This document shows, piece after piece, positions 9,789-17,808 of a stretch of DNA of 64,000 nt. Both the position numbers and the translations under genes were made by a program. The notes beneath the pieces were generated by a model that had not been told where the DNA came from, made no database searches, and worked only from the letters and a program-made list of their open reading frames with translations. Position 1 is the first letter of the stretch, and every line of letters begins with the position of its first letter. Source of the DNA: DASWJZ01 sp963792885 (GTDB lineage: Bacteria; Pseudomonadota; Alphaproteobacteria; Rhizobiales; Afifellaceae); contig CAWBXX010000009.1 in assembly GCA_963792885.1 (NCBI GenBank), forward strand, positions 62,001-126,000. Direction: 5' to 3'.

Positions 9789-10363
9789 GTCACGGGCTCC
9801 GCTTCGATCAGCTCCCGCTCCGTCGCGACGATCACGAGGCGCTGGTCGTGCGGCTCGACGGGAACGGCGTCGACCTCCTGGCAGGCAAAGGCAATGCCGG
9901 CGATGCGTGGCTCTTTTCCACGCGCATGGAGGTCGGCGATGGCTGCGTCGTAATGGCCGGCGCCATAGCCGATGCGTCCGCCGCGGCGGTCGAAGGCGGC
10001 AAGCGGCGCGACGATCAGATCGGGATCGATGACCGGCTGGCCGGCATGCGGGTGGCGCGTGCCGAAGACGCCAGGCTCGAGACATTCCTCGCCATCGAAG
10101 CGGCGGAAGAACATCCTGCGCTTCTCTACCACCGGCATGGCGACGCGTCCGCCCACGGCCTTCACGTCGTCGATCAGGGCGCGCGGATCGATCTCGCCGC
10201 GCATCGGCCAGAAGAGGGAGACGGTCTCGCCGCGCCTCAACAGCGGCCTCAGCCTCTCTACCGCGCGCGCTGACGCTTCGCACCGTTCGTCTTCCGTCAT
10301 CGCAGCCCTGCGCGCCAGCCCGAGGGCGCGAAGCTCAGCCTTGCTGACGGTCGAATCGAGCAT
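9785..10363 (-). CDS. 5-formyltetrahydrofolate cyclo-ligase
   Basis: The 192-residue protein carries the basic N-terminal ATP-binding region (SKAELRALGLARRAAM), the substrate loop SLFWPMRGEIDPRAL and the signature RIGYGAGHYDAAIADL of the 5-FCL (YgfA/MTHFS) family. It converts 5-formyl-THF to 5,10-methenyl-THF with ATP. In many proteobacteria this gene lies directly behind 6S RNA, and the same is seen here. It heads the cyclo-ligase/ymdB/GFA unit. Confidence 0.92.
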   Translation of the reverse strand: MLDSTVSKAELRALGLARRAAMTEDERCEASARAVERLRPLLRRGETVSLFWPMRGEIDPRALIDDVKAVGGRVAMPVVEKRRMFFRRFDGEECLEPGVFGTRHPHAGQPVIDPDLIVAPLAAFDRRGGRIGYGAGHYDAAIADLHARGKEPRIAGIAFACQEVDAVPVEPHDQRLVIVATERELIEAEPVT

Positions 10364-10407
10364 TGCGCGCCACCGGCTCCTGACCTTCGAGCCGCGGGGA
10401 CTCGCTA

Positions 10408-10568
10408 AAGACGCATGGCCGCCTCGGCCGTTGGAGTTTTCGATCCCGGGAACCTACTCGCGTAGGTGGGCGCCGTATGTCCGAGCCCACGGGCCTGGCC
10501 AGGGACAGCTCCCTAAGAATCGATAAGGCCCCGAGAATTGTTCTCCTGACGCACCGCGCAGCCACGCG
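10408..10568 (-). ncRNA. ssrS: 6S RNA (ssrS)
   Basis: The minus strand of the 289-base gap upstream of the cyclo-ligase gene folds as a long imperfect hairpin. It contains GGGGCCTTATCGATTCTTAG, TCCCTGGCCAGGCCCGTGGG, the CACCTACGCGAGTAGG hairpin and CCCGGGATCGAAAACTCC, which match the alphaproteobacterial 6S pattern. 6S RNA mimics an open promoter and sequesters sigma-70 RNA polymerase. The ends are estimates: a TATATC -10 box at 10576-10581 places the 5' end near 10568, and the 3' end is set by the closing stem near GCATGCG. Confidence 0.68.
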
Positions 10569-10575
10569 GCTGCAA

Positions 10576-10581
10576 GATATA
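10576..10581 (-). promoter_or_regulatory. probable -10 element of 6S RNA
   Basis: TATATC on the minus strand, about 8 bases before the predicted 6S RNA start. No clear -35 box was recognised. Confidence 0.35.
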
Positions 10582-10652
10582 GGTTGCATCGTCGGGCGGA
10601 GCAAACGCCATGGCCGGCGGCGCCGCTTCGGAGCCCCCTCGATTGGCGGCAA

Positions 10653-12443
10653 CTAGCGGCCGGGCTTGCCTCCGACCGCTGCGCCGCGCGGCGGATATTC
10701 GATCGTATCGCGAAGCTCGCGGATCGTTTCGGGGCGGAATTTAGGTACCTGCATCTCGCCCTTTTCGCGCCGGCGGCGCACGGTCTCCTCGGCCTCCTTC
10801 GATTTCTCTTCGTCGAGGCCACCATCGCGTCCGAGATAGAGCGTCTGCGAGGGGAAGGCGAAGCCGCTTCCGCTCTTCTCCACGATCTCCATGCAGCGAA
10901 GCAGCAGATCCTCCTGAATCTCGAGGAACTCCTGATAATCGCGCCCGTGCACGTAGGCGAAGACCTCAATGTCGATCGAGTAGGCGCTGAGCGCCGTCAA
11001 GCGGACGCGCGCCGGATCTGGATCGACCTTCGGATGCGCGTAGAGCATCGCGCGGAGCTCTTGCAGGAGATATCGAATCTGGTCGGTGCTCGTCTCGTAG
11101 CGAAGGTTGAGCGTCGGGTGGAACCAGTAGCGGTCGCGCTGCGTGTAATTCTCGATCTGAAGCGAGGCGAACTCTCCGTTCGGAACGGTGACGACCGTCC
11201 GGTCGAGCGTGCGGATGCGGGTGGAGCGGATGCCGATGTCCTCGATCGTACCGAGCTTGTCGCCGAAGCCGCAGAAGTCGCCGATCCTGACTGGGCGGTC
11301 GGCGATCACCGTCAGACTGCCGATCAGGTTCTCGAAGAGCTTCTGCGCGCCGAGGGCGACTGCGAGGCCGCCGATGCCGAGGGCGGCGAGGCCGGTCGTG
11401 ATATTGACACCGAAGGCATGCAGCAGCGCGGCGATGAAGAGCACCGCGAGCAGCGCCTTGAAGGCGCGGTTCAGGAAGCTGACCGCCGAATAGGCGGTGA
11501 GTTGGCCGCGCCGCGACATCTGGCCGAGGGCGAAATCGACACCGGCATCGGCGATCCGCCAGAGCAGCCATGCTACCGCGAACCCGGCTGCGATTTGCGT
11601 CAGGAACATCGCGTAATAGCGGGCGAGCACCGAGACGCCGGTCGAGTGGATGGCGATGCCGAAGATGATCGTGGTGATCAGAAGGCGCGCCGGAGCGGCG
11701 GACGCATCGACGAAGCGGGTCAGCTTGGTCTCGCCGTAGAAGCGCCTGACCAGCATCACGAACACGCCGCGCGCCGCCGTCAGCACCCAGGCGACCGCGA
11801 AGCTCAGGCAGAGCACCACGAGAAGCGCTCCCCAATGAGCGACCGGCGCGCCGAAGACGGACGGACCGGCCGGGATCCAGCCGATCAGCGGGGTGGTGCC
11901 GCTTGCGACCGAAGCGCTGGCGAGCGCCTGGATGTCGGCGAGGGTCGACGTTGAGACCACCCAGACGGATTTGCCGTCGCGCTCGACGCGTGCGGCAAGC
12001 AGCGGCTTCGTCCCGCCGTCCGGCATCCTCAGCGTGCCGAACGGGTCGAGGTCTTCGGCAAGGCCGTCGTCCACGCGGCCGCCGGGATCGGCACTGAGCT
12101 CGGCCGGCGTGATGACGCTGCCGGCGCGATCGAGTACCTCCTGGAAGCGTCGCGCGAGCGTCGCGCCGGAGAGCGTCAGCCGGCCGACGCCGGCGCCCAT
12201 CGTGTCGGTCTCGAAGAAGCGAACGGCGCGGTCGTAGTCACCGTCGCTCAGAGCGCGAATCAGCCCGGCGACAAGGCCTTGCGGCGTGTCGCGTCCGAGC
12301 GGGTCCTTCGGCGTCTCCGTGGTGGCCTCGGCGGGCGCGGCACCGGGAGTTCCCGGAATCTGTGCGTGTGCTCCGGTGACAAAGGTCAAAAGCAGCAGGA
12401 GGGTGAGAAACGCTCGGACGGGCGGGATAGACGTGATGGTCAT
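10653..12443 (-). CDS. MscS-family mechanosensitive ion channel with N-terminal periplasmic domain
   Basis: The 596-residue protein starts with a signal peptide (ITSIPPVRAFLTLLLLLTF, then GAHAQ). About 170 periplasmic residues follow, then about five membrane helices and a MscS core: the glycine/alanine-rich pore helix LAALGIGGLAVALGAQKLFENL and the beta-domain start RIGDFCGFGDKLGTIEDIGIR. The C-terminus is charged. It would open under hypo-osmotic stress in the inner membrane. ATG 12443 was chosen for the signal peptide. It is divergent from prpE across a 229-base promoter region. Confidence 0.88.
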   Translation of the reverse strand: MTITSIPPVRAFLTLLLLLTFVTGAHAQIPGTPGAAPAEATTETPKDPLGRDTPQGLVAGLIRALSDGDYDRAVRFFETDTMGAGVGRLTLSGATLARRFQEVLDRAGSVITPAELSADPGGRVDDGLAEDLDPFGTLRMPDGGTKPLLAARVERDGKSVWVVSTSTLADIQALASASVASGTTPLIGWIPAGPSVFGAPVAHWGALLVVLCLSFAVAWVLTAARGVFVMLVRRFYGETKLTRFVDASAAPARLLITTIIFGIAIHSTGVSVLARYYAMFLTQIAAGFAVAWLLWRIADAGVDFALGQMSRRGQLTAYSAVSFLNRAFKALLAVLFIAALLHAFGVNITTGLAALGIGGLAVALGAQKLFENLIGSLTVIADRPVRIGDFCGFGDKLGTIEDIGIRSTRIRTLDRTVVTVPNGEFASLQIENYTQRDRYWFHPTLNLRYETSTDQIRYLLQELRAMLYAHPKVDPDPARVRLTALSAYSIDIEVFAYVHGRDYQEFLEIQEDLLLRCMEIVEKSGSGFAFPSQTLYLGRDGGLDEEKSKEAEETVRRRREKGEMQVPKFRPETIRELRDTIEYPPRGAAVGGKPGR

Positions 12444-12672
12444 TGCGTGGCCTCGTTTCGAGGGCGCGCACGCTACACGCATTCGCCCGAAGGGCAAATT
12501 TCGGGCGGCGGGACGTGAGCATCCCGCCTCCGCGTCCAATTCCCGCGTGAAAGCATCAGGCGCCGCTGCGGCATTAATCCGGTTGCATCCGGCACGCGGG
12601 CAAAGATGATTGAAATCAATGCCGTCGCGCGAGACCGGACGCCACAAAAGCGCACGGGGGAGGAGTGGAGAA

Positions 12673-14562
12673 ATGACCAGTCGCTATCACGAGGTCTACG
12701 AAAGCTGGCGGCGCGATCCGCAGGGCTTTTGGGCGGGCGTCGCGTCGTCGGAGATCGATTGGTCGAAGCCGTGGGACAAGGTGTTCGACGAGAGCCTCGG
12801 CGTCTACGGCCTCTGGTTCCCCGGCGCGGAGTGCAACACCTGCTTCAACTGCGTCGACCGCCACGCGGCGAGGCTGCCCAACGCGCCGGCAATCATCTAC
12901 GACAGCCCGATCACCGATCAGAAGCGGGTCATCAGCTACGGCGAGCTTCTCTCCGACGTGCAGGCGCTTGCCGCCGTGCTTCGGGATCACGGCGTCACGA
13001 AGGGCGACCGCGTTATCCTTTATCTGCCGATGATCCCGGAAGCGGCGACCGCGATGCTCGCCTGCGCGCGTCTCGGGGCGATCCATTCCGTCGTCTTCGG
13101 CGGCTTCGCAGCGCCGGAGCTTGCGACCCGTATCGACGACGCCAAGCCGAAGCTCGTCATCTCCGCCTCCTGCGGGATCGAGCCCGGGCGCGTCGTGCGC
13201 TACAAGCCGCTGCTCGACGCGGCGATCGGGCATGCCAAGCACAAGCCGGAGACATGCCTGATCCTGCAGCGCGACGAGGAACGCTGCGATCTCGTTGCCG
13301 GCCGCGACCACGATCTTGCCGAAGCGATGGCGAAGGCGCGCGGGCGCACAGTCGAATGCGTGCCGCTCAAGGCAACCGATCCGCTCTATATCCTCTACAC
13401 GTCCGGCACGACCGGGCAGCCGAAGGGCGTGGTGCGCGACAATGGCGGCCACATGGTCGCGCTCAAATGGTCGATGAAGGCGATCTACGACATCGATCCG
13501 GGCGAGACCTTCTGGGCGGCCTCAGACGTCGGCTGGGTGGTCGGCCATTCCTACATCGTCTACGGGCCACTGCTTCATGGCTGCGCGAGCGTGCTCTACG
13601 AGGGCAAGCCCGTGGGCACGCCCGACGCCGGCGCCTATTGGCGCGTCATATCGGAGCACAACGTCGCCGCGCTGTTCACGGCGCCGACGGCTTTTCGCGC
13701 CATCCGCCGCGACGATTCCGACGGCTTCTTCATCAAGAAGTACGATCTCTCGAAATTTCGCACGCTCTTTCTCGCCGGCGAGCGCGCTGACACGGCGACG
13801 ATTGAGTGGGCGGAACATCATCTCGGCCGGCCGGTGATCGATCATTGGTGGCAGACGGAGACCGGCTGGTCGATCTGCGCCAATCCGGTCGGGCTCGGGC
13901 TGATGCCGGTCAAGTACGGCTCGCCCGGCGTACCGATGCCGGGCTACGACCTGCGCGTCCTCGATGATGCCGGGCACGAAGTTTCCGCCGGCACCCTCGG
14001 CAACATCGTCGTGAAGCTGCCGCTGCCGCCGGGCGCGCTTCCGACCCTATGGAACGCGGACAAGCGCTTCCGCGACTCCTACCTCACGGAATTTCCCGGC
14101 TACTACAAAACGGCGGATGCCGGGTACAAGGACGAGGACGGCTACGCATTCGTGATGTCGCGCACCGACGACATCATCAACGTCGCCGGACACCGGCTCT
14201 CGACCGGCGCGATGGAGGAGGTGCTCGCCGGGCATCCCGACGTTGCGGAATGCGCAGTGATCGGCGTCGCCGATCAGCTGAAGGGACAGGCGCCGTGCGG
14301 TTTCGTGGTGCTCAAGGCGGGTGCGACGCGCGAGGCAATCGAGCTTCAGGCGGAATGCGTCGCGCTGGTGCGCGACGCGATCGGGCCTGTCGCCGCCTTC
14401 CGCATGGTGCATATCGTGAAGCGGCTGCCGAAGACGCGGAGCGGCAAGATCCTGCGCGCTACGATGCGCCAGATCGCCGACGGCGAGACGCCGAAGATTC
14501 CCGCCACGATCGACGACCCTGCGATCCTCGACGAGATCAAGGAGGCGCTGGCGGCGGAGTAG
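12673..14562 (+). CDS. prpE: propionyl-CoA synthetase (AMP-forming)
   Basis: This 629-residue acyl-CoA synthetase begins MTSRYHEVYESWRRDPQGFW. It has the P-loop-like YTSGTTGQPKGVVRDNGGH, WWQTETGWSICANPVG, the adenylation hinge SRTDDIINVAGHRLSTGAMEE and the catalytic lysine in KTRSGKILR. The N-terminal region and RDNGGH are PrpE-like rather than AcsA-like. It activates propionate or other short acids. Start chosen at the ATG behind GGAGGAGTGGAG. No other methylcitrate or methylmalonyl genes are in the window, so it is probably a stand-alone gene. Confidence 0.88.
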   Translation: MTSRYHEVYESWRRDPQGFWAGVASSEIDWSKPWDKVFDESLGVYGLWFPGAECNTCFNCVDRHAARLPNAPAIIYDSPITDQKRVISYGELLSDVQALAAVLRDHGVTKGDRVILYLPMIPEAATAMLACARLGAIHSVVFGGFAAPELATRIDDAKPKLVISASCGIEPGRVVRYKPLLDAAIGHAKHKPETCLILQRDEERCDLVAGRDHDLAEAMAKARGRTVECVPLKATDPLYILYTSGTTGQPKGVVRDNGGHMVALKWSMKAIYDIDPGETFWAASDVGWVVGHSYIVYGPLLHGCASVLYEGKPVGTPDAGAYWRVISEHNVAALFTAPTAFRAIRRDDSDGFFIKKYDLSKFRTLFLAGERADTATIEWAEHHLGRPVIDHWWQTETGWSICANPVGLGLMPVKYGSPGVPMPGYDLRVLDDAGHEVSAGTLGNIVVKLPLPPGALPTLWNADKRFRDSYLTEFPGYYKTADAGYKDEDGYAFVMSRTDDIINVAGHRLSTGAMEEVLAGHPDVAECAVIGVADQLKGQAPCGFVVLKAGATREAIELQAECVALVRDAIGPVAAFRMVHIVKRLPKTRSGKILRATMRQIADGETPKIPATIDDPAILDEIKEALAAE

Positions 14563-14564
14563 AC

Positions 14565-14588
14565 CCTTCTCCCGAAACCGGGAGAAGG
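14565..14588 (+). terminator. hairpin after prpE (REP-type stem)
   Basis: CCTTCTCCCG-AAAC-CGGGAGAAGG is a perfect 10-bp stem two bases after the prpE stop codon. It has no T-run. It resembles the first hairpin of the palindromic repeats at 5816 and 7588, so it may be a remnant of that repeat working as a 3' end. The following stretch 14589-14838 has lower GC and no gene that can be supported. Confidence 0.55.
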
Positions 14589-14838
14589 TGCCGTCTGGCA
14601 AGCAAACGTCGGCGCGTCGTTGTCACGCCGTCGGTTTGCTGAAGCCGATGGCTTCGTTGTCTGCGTCGTCACACAGAGGCTGTATGCCAGGCAAGCCTCA
14701 AAGAAACCGCCGGAAACCAAGCACATCACGGGCCGACTTCTCAGCATGCCTTCCCGCACCGCAAAAACAGTCGCCTCATATGTTAGAGGGCGTAAGCCCA
14801 TCGAGAAAATCGCTTCCAAAGAACTTGTGAGCGATGGG

Positions 14839-15693
14839 CTAGCCGATTATTGCTCTTACGGTGTCACACGCTGCCCCGACAATCTCGGCGCCGTGGCCGA
14901 TAAAGGTTAGAATGATGGCGCTGCCGCAAACAGCAGCCGGCACGATCACATCAAGTACAAGCGCTCGAGTTCTTATGGATATGCTCCAGGTCCGCACCCG
15001 CCTTTGGAGCGTTTGCAAGCTCGCGAGGAATTGCCGAATCTCAACATCTATGTTGGTCGGCTGCGGAAGCGCAGGTGGGGCTTGAACGCGGGCGATACTC
15101 TCGGAGGCTTGTTCCTGCTGCACCTCCAATCCTCTGAGACTGGACTCAAAGCCTCTAACGAGTTCACTCGCTTCGAAGCTGTGAGTGCCTCGTCGCTCGG
15201 CAGTCTCGATTGCTTGTTGGCGAATGTTGGCTATGCCGCCCATCACCCCATCAATTGTCTCTTGCCATCTCACGCGTTCCCTTTCGAGGCTATCCGCCCA
15301 GCGGTCGGCACTCTGACGGTGCTCGGATATTGCTTGGGCAAGGTCGGAGATTCGCATGGGGAGCGCTTCAGTGCCGCGAGCTGTTCGGAGAATGGCCTCT
15401 CTGATCTCGGAAATGTCGTCTCGTTGCAGGGATGACCAGCGGGCGATGACGTTGAGCGCCCATCGAGCGAGCGTGTAGCTGCACGCGAGCGAGGCGAAAA
15501 GCATCGCTCTCGCATGGTCGAATTCGAACCCGAATAGTGAAATTGTCCCGGAAGTGTCCGGGTGCGATATGAGTGCGACAAGTGCACCTGTGATTGCGAA
15601 AAGGACCACACGTTCTCGGCTGATTGCCTCGACCGTTTCCGTGGGTACCCCGTTGGGTGGTGGTCCTGCCAAGACGTGCCCTCCCTTTTTCAA
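14839..15693 (-). CDS. membrane protein with long coiled coil, function unknown
   Basis: The protein has up to 284 residues. Two hydrophobic segments lie near the N-terminus (VVLFAITGALVALIS; AMLFASLACSYTLARWAL). A helical, Arg/Glu/Gln-rich coiled coil spans about residues 95-215, and a hydrophobic helix follows at the C-terminus (VLDVIVPAAVCGSAIILTFI). I do not recognise the family. Base composition is lower in GC than its neighbours, suggesting acquisition. The longest start is TTG 15693 and is uncertain; GTG or TTG codons inside the first 30 residues are alternatives. A 14-codon ORF and a structured leader lie just upstream on the same strand. Confidence 0.6.
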   Translation of the reverse strand: MKKGGHVLAGPPPNGVPTETVEAISRERVVLFAITGALVALISHPDTSGTISLFGFEFDHARAMLFASLACSYTLARWALNVIARWSSLQRDDISEIREAILRTARGTEALPMRISDLAQAISEHRQSADRWADSLERERVRWQETIDGVMGGIANIRQQAIETAERRGTHSFEASELVRGFESSLRGLEVQQEQASESIARVQAPPALPQPTNIDVEIRQFLASLQTLQRRVRTWSISIRTRALVLDVIVPAAVCGSAIILTFIGHGAEIVGAACDTVRAIIG

Positions 15694-15721
15694 CCAGCAG
15701 AATCAAACAGACATCTTCCGC

Positions 15722-15766
15722 TCATGTGCTCTCGCCCAACTGCTCAAGCGTGCGCGGCTTCACCAT
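15722..15766 (-). CDS. 14-residue upstream ORF (leader peptide candidate)
   Basis: On the minus strand ATG at 15766 opens a 14-codon frame encoding MVKPRTLEQLGEST before TGA. It sits 28 bases ahead of the TTG start of the coiled-coil membrane gene. Its start overlaps the stop of a preceding open frame (ATGGTGA junction). After the stop the same frame reads on without interruption for about 110 codons, so the unit could be a remnant or a recoding/attenuation leader. Translation is unproven. Confidence 0.3.
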   Translation of the reverse strand: MVKPRTLEQLGEST

Positions 15767-15779
15767 CCACCGACAAGTA

Positions 15780-16300
15780 AGGCGCTTGGCTGGGTGCCGC
15801 TACTGCGGGGGGCGACACCAGCGGGGCGGTGTTTGTAGCGAAATGCGAACAAAACCCACTTATCCCCATTCTCCAATCCCCCGTTACACTCCTCGTCACC
15901 GCTGCTCATGAGGGACCGGATGGCCACCGGAACCAGTCGGGAGCAGCGGGCGGCGCCGCGGCGCGTCTCCCGGAGAGGCGCGACACGGCGAGCCCGGAAG
16001 GGTCCACCCGGAGGCGCAAGCCTCCTGCGGGATGTCGCATCGCTGAGGCCCATATCGAAAGATGCGGGGCAGAAGAGTGGACGAGTCGGGTTTCGTAATC
16101 GCCGCGCGGGGCGCTGGGGAAGCGCCACACAAAATCGAAATCGAGGTGCCTTGTCGGCGCCCCGCTCCCTCCTTCGGGAGGCGTTCCTTGAAACTCGGGC
16201 CATCTTGGCTGCGAGGTCGATTCTTCCTGCGCAGGGATAGGCCAATTCGACCGAATCTGTTCCGCCATCATTAACCCGCGTTCGCCACGACTTCGGCTCC
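15780..16300 (-). other. intergenic region with structured minus-strand leader, no supported gene
   Basis: About 630 bases (15694-16327) lack a gene I can support. On the minus strand at 15789-15839 there is a two-part hairpin: CGCTAC/GTAGCG outside and ACACC/GGTGT inside. It is followed by the short frame ending SALLVGGW that overlaps the 14-codon ORF. The part nearest the AAA ATPase gene is GC-rich and contains several overlapping open frames of unlikely composition. It may hold the leader RNA and promoter for the membrane gene. Confidence 0.35.
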
Positions 16301-16327
16301 CGACAAGGCTGACGTTGGAGCGCAGAA

Positions 16328-17806
16328 ATGCTGATTGGCGACATCCTCATCGCGCAGGGTCTCGTGTCGCAGGAGGATGTCGAGGCGGCGCTCGAACGGC
16401 AGCGATCCGAGGGCGGTATCCTCGGCGAGCACCTGATCGCCATGGGCAAGCTCGACCCCGCCGACCTCGAGCGGGTGATGAGGAGCGCGCCACCGTCGCC
16501 GAAGGATCTCGAGGATACCGGCCTCAGCGTCAACGACCTCCTGAACCTCGTCTCGAAGGCGATGTACAACGGCGCCGAGATGCCGTCGGTCATCGGCGGC
16601 ATGCTCAAGCTGCCGGTGCGCGTCGTCCAGCTCGTGTTGGAGCAGGCGAAAGACCGCAAGATGATCGACATCCTCGGCGCGGCCGGCGGCTCCGTCGCCT
16701 CGGAGCTCCGCTATGCGCTGACCGAGAAGGGGAGGCAGTGGGCCGCCGACGCGATCGCCCAGAACCAGTACTTCGGTCCGGCGCCGGTACCGCTCGCGGC
16801 CTTCGTCGAGCGCATCCAGCGGCAGCGCATCACCAACGAGCGCGTCGATCGCGAGGCGATCGAGAAGGCGTTCAGCAATCTGATCGTTGCGGACGAGTTC
16901 ATCCACCGGATCGGGCCGGCGATCAATTCAGGCCGCTCGATCCTTCTCTATGGACCACCGGGGAACGGCAAGACTTCGGTCGCCGAGCGGGTCGGCTCGC
17001 TCTTCAACGACACGATCTACATCCCCCATTGCTTCGAGGTCGAAGGGCAGATCATCAAGGTCTTCGATCCGGGGATTCACGAGCGCGTCGAGCGGGGCGC
17101 CGGCGGCAACGGCCGCAGCACGCTCCGCCGCCAAGATTTCGATCTTCGCTGGGTACCGTGCAAGCGGCCTTTCATCGTGACGGGCGGCGAGCTGACGCTC
17201 GAAATGCTTGATCTCAGTTTCAACGCACTGGCGAAGTTCTACGAGGCGCCGCTTCACATCAAAGCGCTCGGCGGCATCTTCACGATCGATGATTTCGGCC
17301 GGCAGCTGGTCAGCCCGGAAGCGCTCCTGAACCGCTGGATCGTGCCGCTCGAAAGCCGCGTCGAATATCTGAAGCTTCACACCGGCAAGAGCTTCTCGGT
17401 GCCCTTCGACGAGCTCGTCGTGTTTTCCACCAACCTTGCGCCGCGCGACCTCATGGACCCTGCTTTCCTCCGCCGCATTCCCTACAAGCTGGAGATCGCC
17501 GGCCCGACGTCCGACGAGTACCGTCAGATATTCAAGCTCGTCGCGAAAGCCTTCGAAATGGAGGCGACCGACGAGATCGTCGACTTCGTCATCCATCATC
17601 TGCGCGTGGAGCACGACTTTCAGCTGGCGAGCTACCAGCCGAAGTTCCTGATCGATCAGGTGCGCTCAGCCTGCAAGTTCGAAGGGATTGCGCCGCAGTT
17701 CCGGATGGATCTCGTCGCGATGGCGCTCGGCAATCTCTTCACCAAAGATACGCCGGGCTTCCGCGATCGAGAGGCGCGCCCGGCCCCGCTCGAAGCGGCC
17801 GCCTGA
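16328..17806 (+). CDS. AAA ATPase with N-terminal MshEN-like repeat
   Basis: This is a 492-residue protein. The first 50 residues (LIGDILIAQGLVSQEDVEAA, then LGEHLIAMGKLDPADLERVM) form two copies of the G-D/E-x-L-x-x-x-G-L/K pattern seen in MshEN/GspE N-terminal domains. In GspE-like ATPases such domains can bind cyclic di-GMP. A linker and an AAA module follow: Walker A LLYGPPGNGKTS at about residue 209, Walker B GGIFTIDDFGRQL and sensor region VVFSTNLAPRDLMDPAFLRR. The target is unknown; no pilus or secretion genes are adjacent. It is convergent with zwf, with stops two bases apart. Confidence 0.75.
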   Translation: MLIGDILIAQGLVSQEDVEAALERQRSEGGILGEHLIAMGKLDPADLERVMRSAPPSPKDLEDTGLSVNDLLNLVSKAMYNGAEMPSVIGGMLKLPVRVVQLVLEQAKDRKMIDILGAAGGSVASELRYALTEKGRQWAADAIAQNQYFGPAPVPLAAFVERIQRQRITNERVDREAIEKAFSNLIVADEFIHRIGPAINSGRSILLYGPPGNGKTSVAERVGSLFNDTIYIPHCFEVEGQIIKVFDPGIHERVERGAGGNGRSTLRRQDFDLRWVPCKRPFIVTGGELTLEMLDLSFNALAKFYEAPLHIKALGGIFTIDDFGRQLVSPEALLNRWIVPLESRVEYLKLHTGKSFSVPFDELVVFSTNLAPRDLMDPAFLRRIPYKLEIAGPTSDEYRQIFKLVAKAFEMEATDEIVDFVIHHLRVEHDFQLASYQPKFLIDQVRSACKFEGIAPQFRMDLVAMALGNLFTKDTPGFRDREARPAPLEAAA

Positions 17807-17808
17807 CT

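Noticed and set aside
10335..10652. 105-codon minus-strand open frame over the 6S RNA region
   Set aside because: It is Arg/Pro-rich, lies across the 6S RNA signals and has no homology that I can see.
14620..14910. 96-codon open frame on the plus strand in the low-GC patch after prpE
   Set aside because: It has no recognisable domain, lacks a good ribosome site and overlaps the end of the coiled-coil membrane gene on the other strand; a similar-sized frame exists on the minus strand.
15900..16200. Possible tmRNA, SRP RNA or RNase P RNA
   Set aside because: The GC-rich structured stretch was checked for the tmRNA tag (an ANDNYA-like peptide), the SRP GGAAG loop context and the RNase P GAGGAAAGTCC block; none was found.
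15906..16271. Overlapping open frames on both strands upstream of the AAA ATPase gene
   Set aside because: Arg/Ser/Pro-rich content in both directions and no homology that I recognise; more likely a structured non-coding region.
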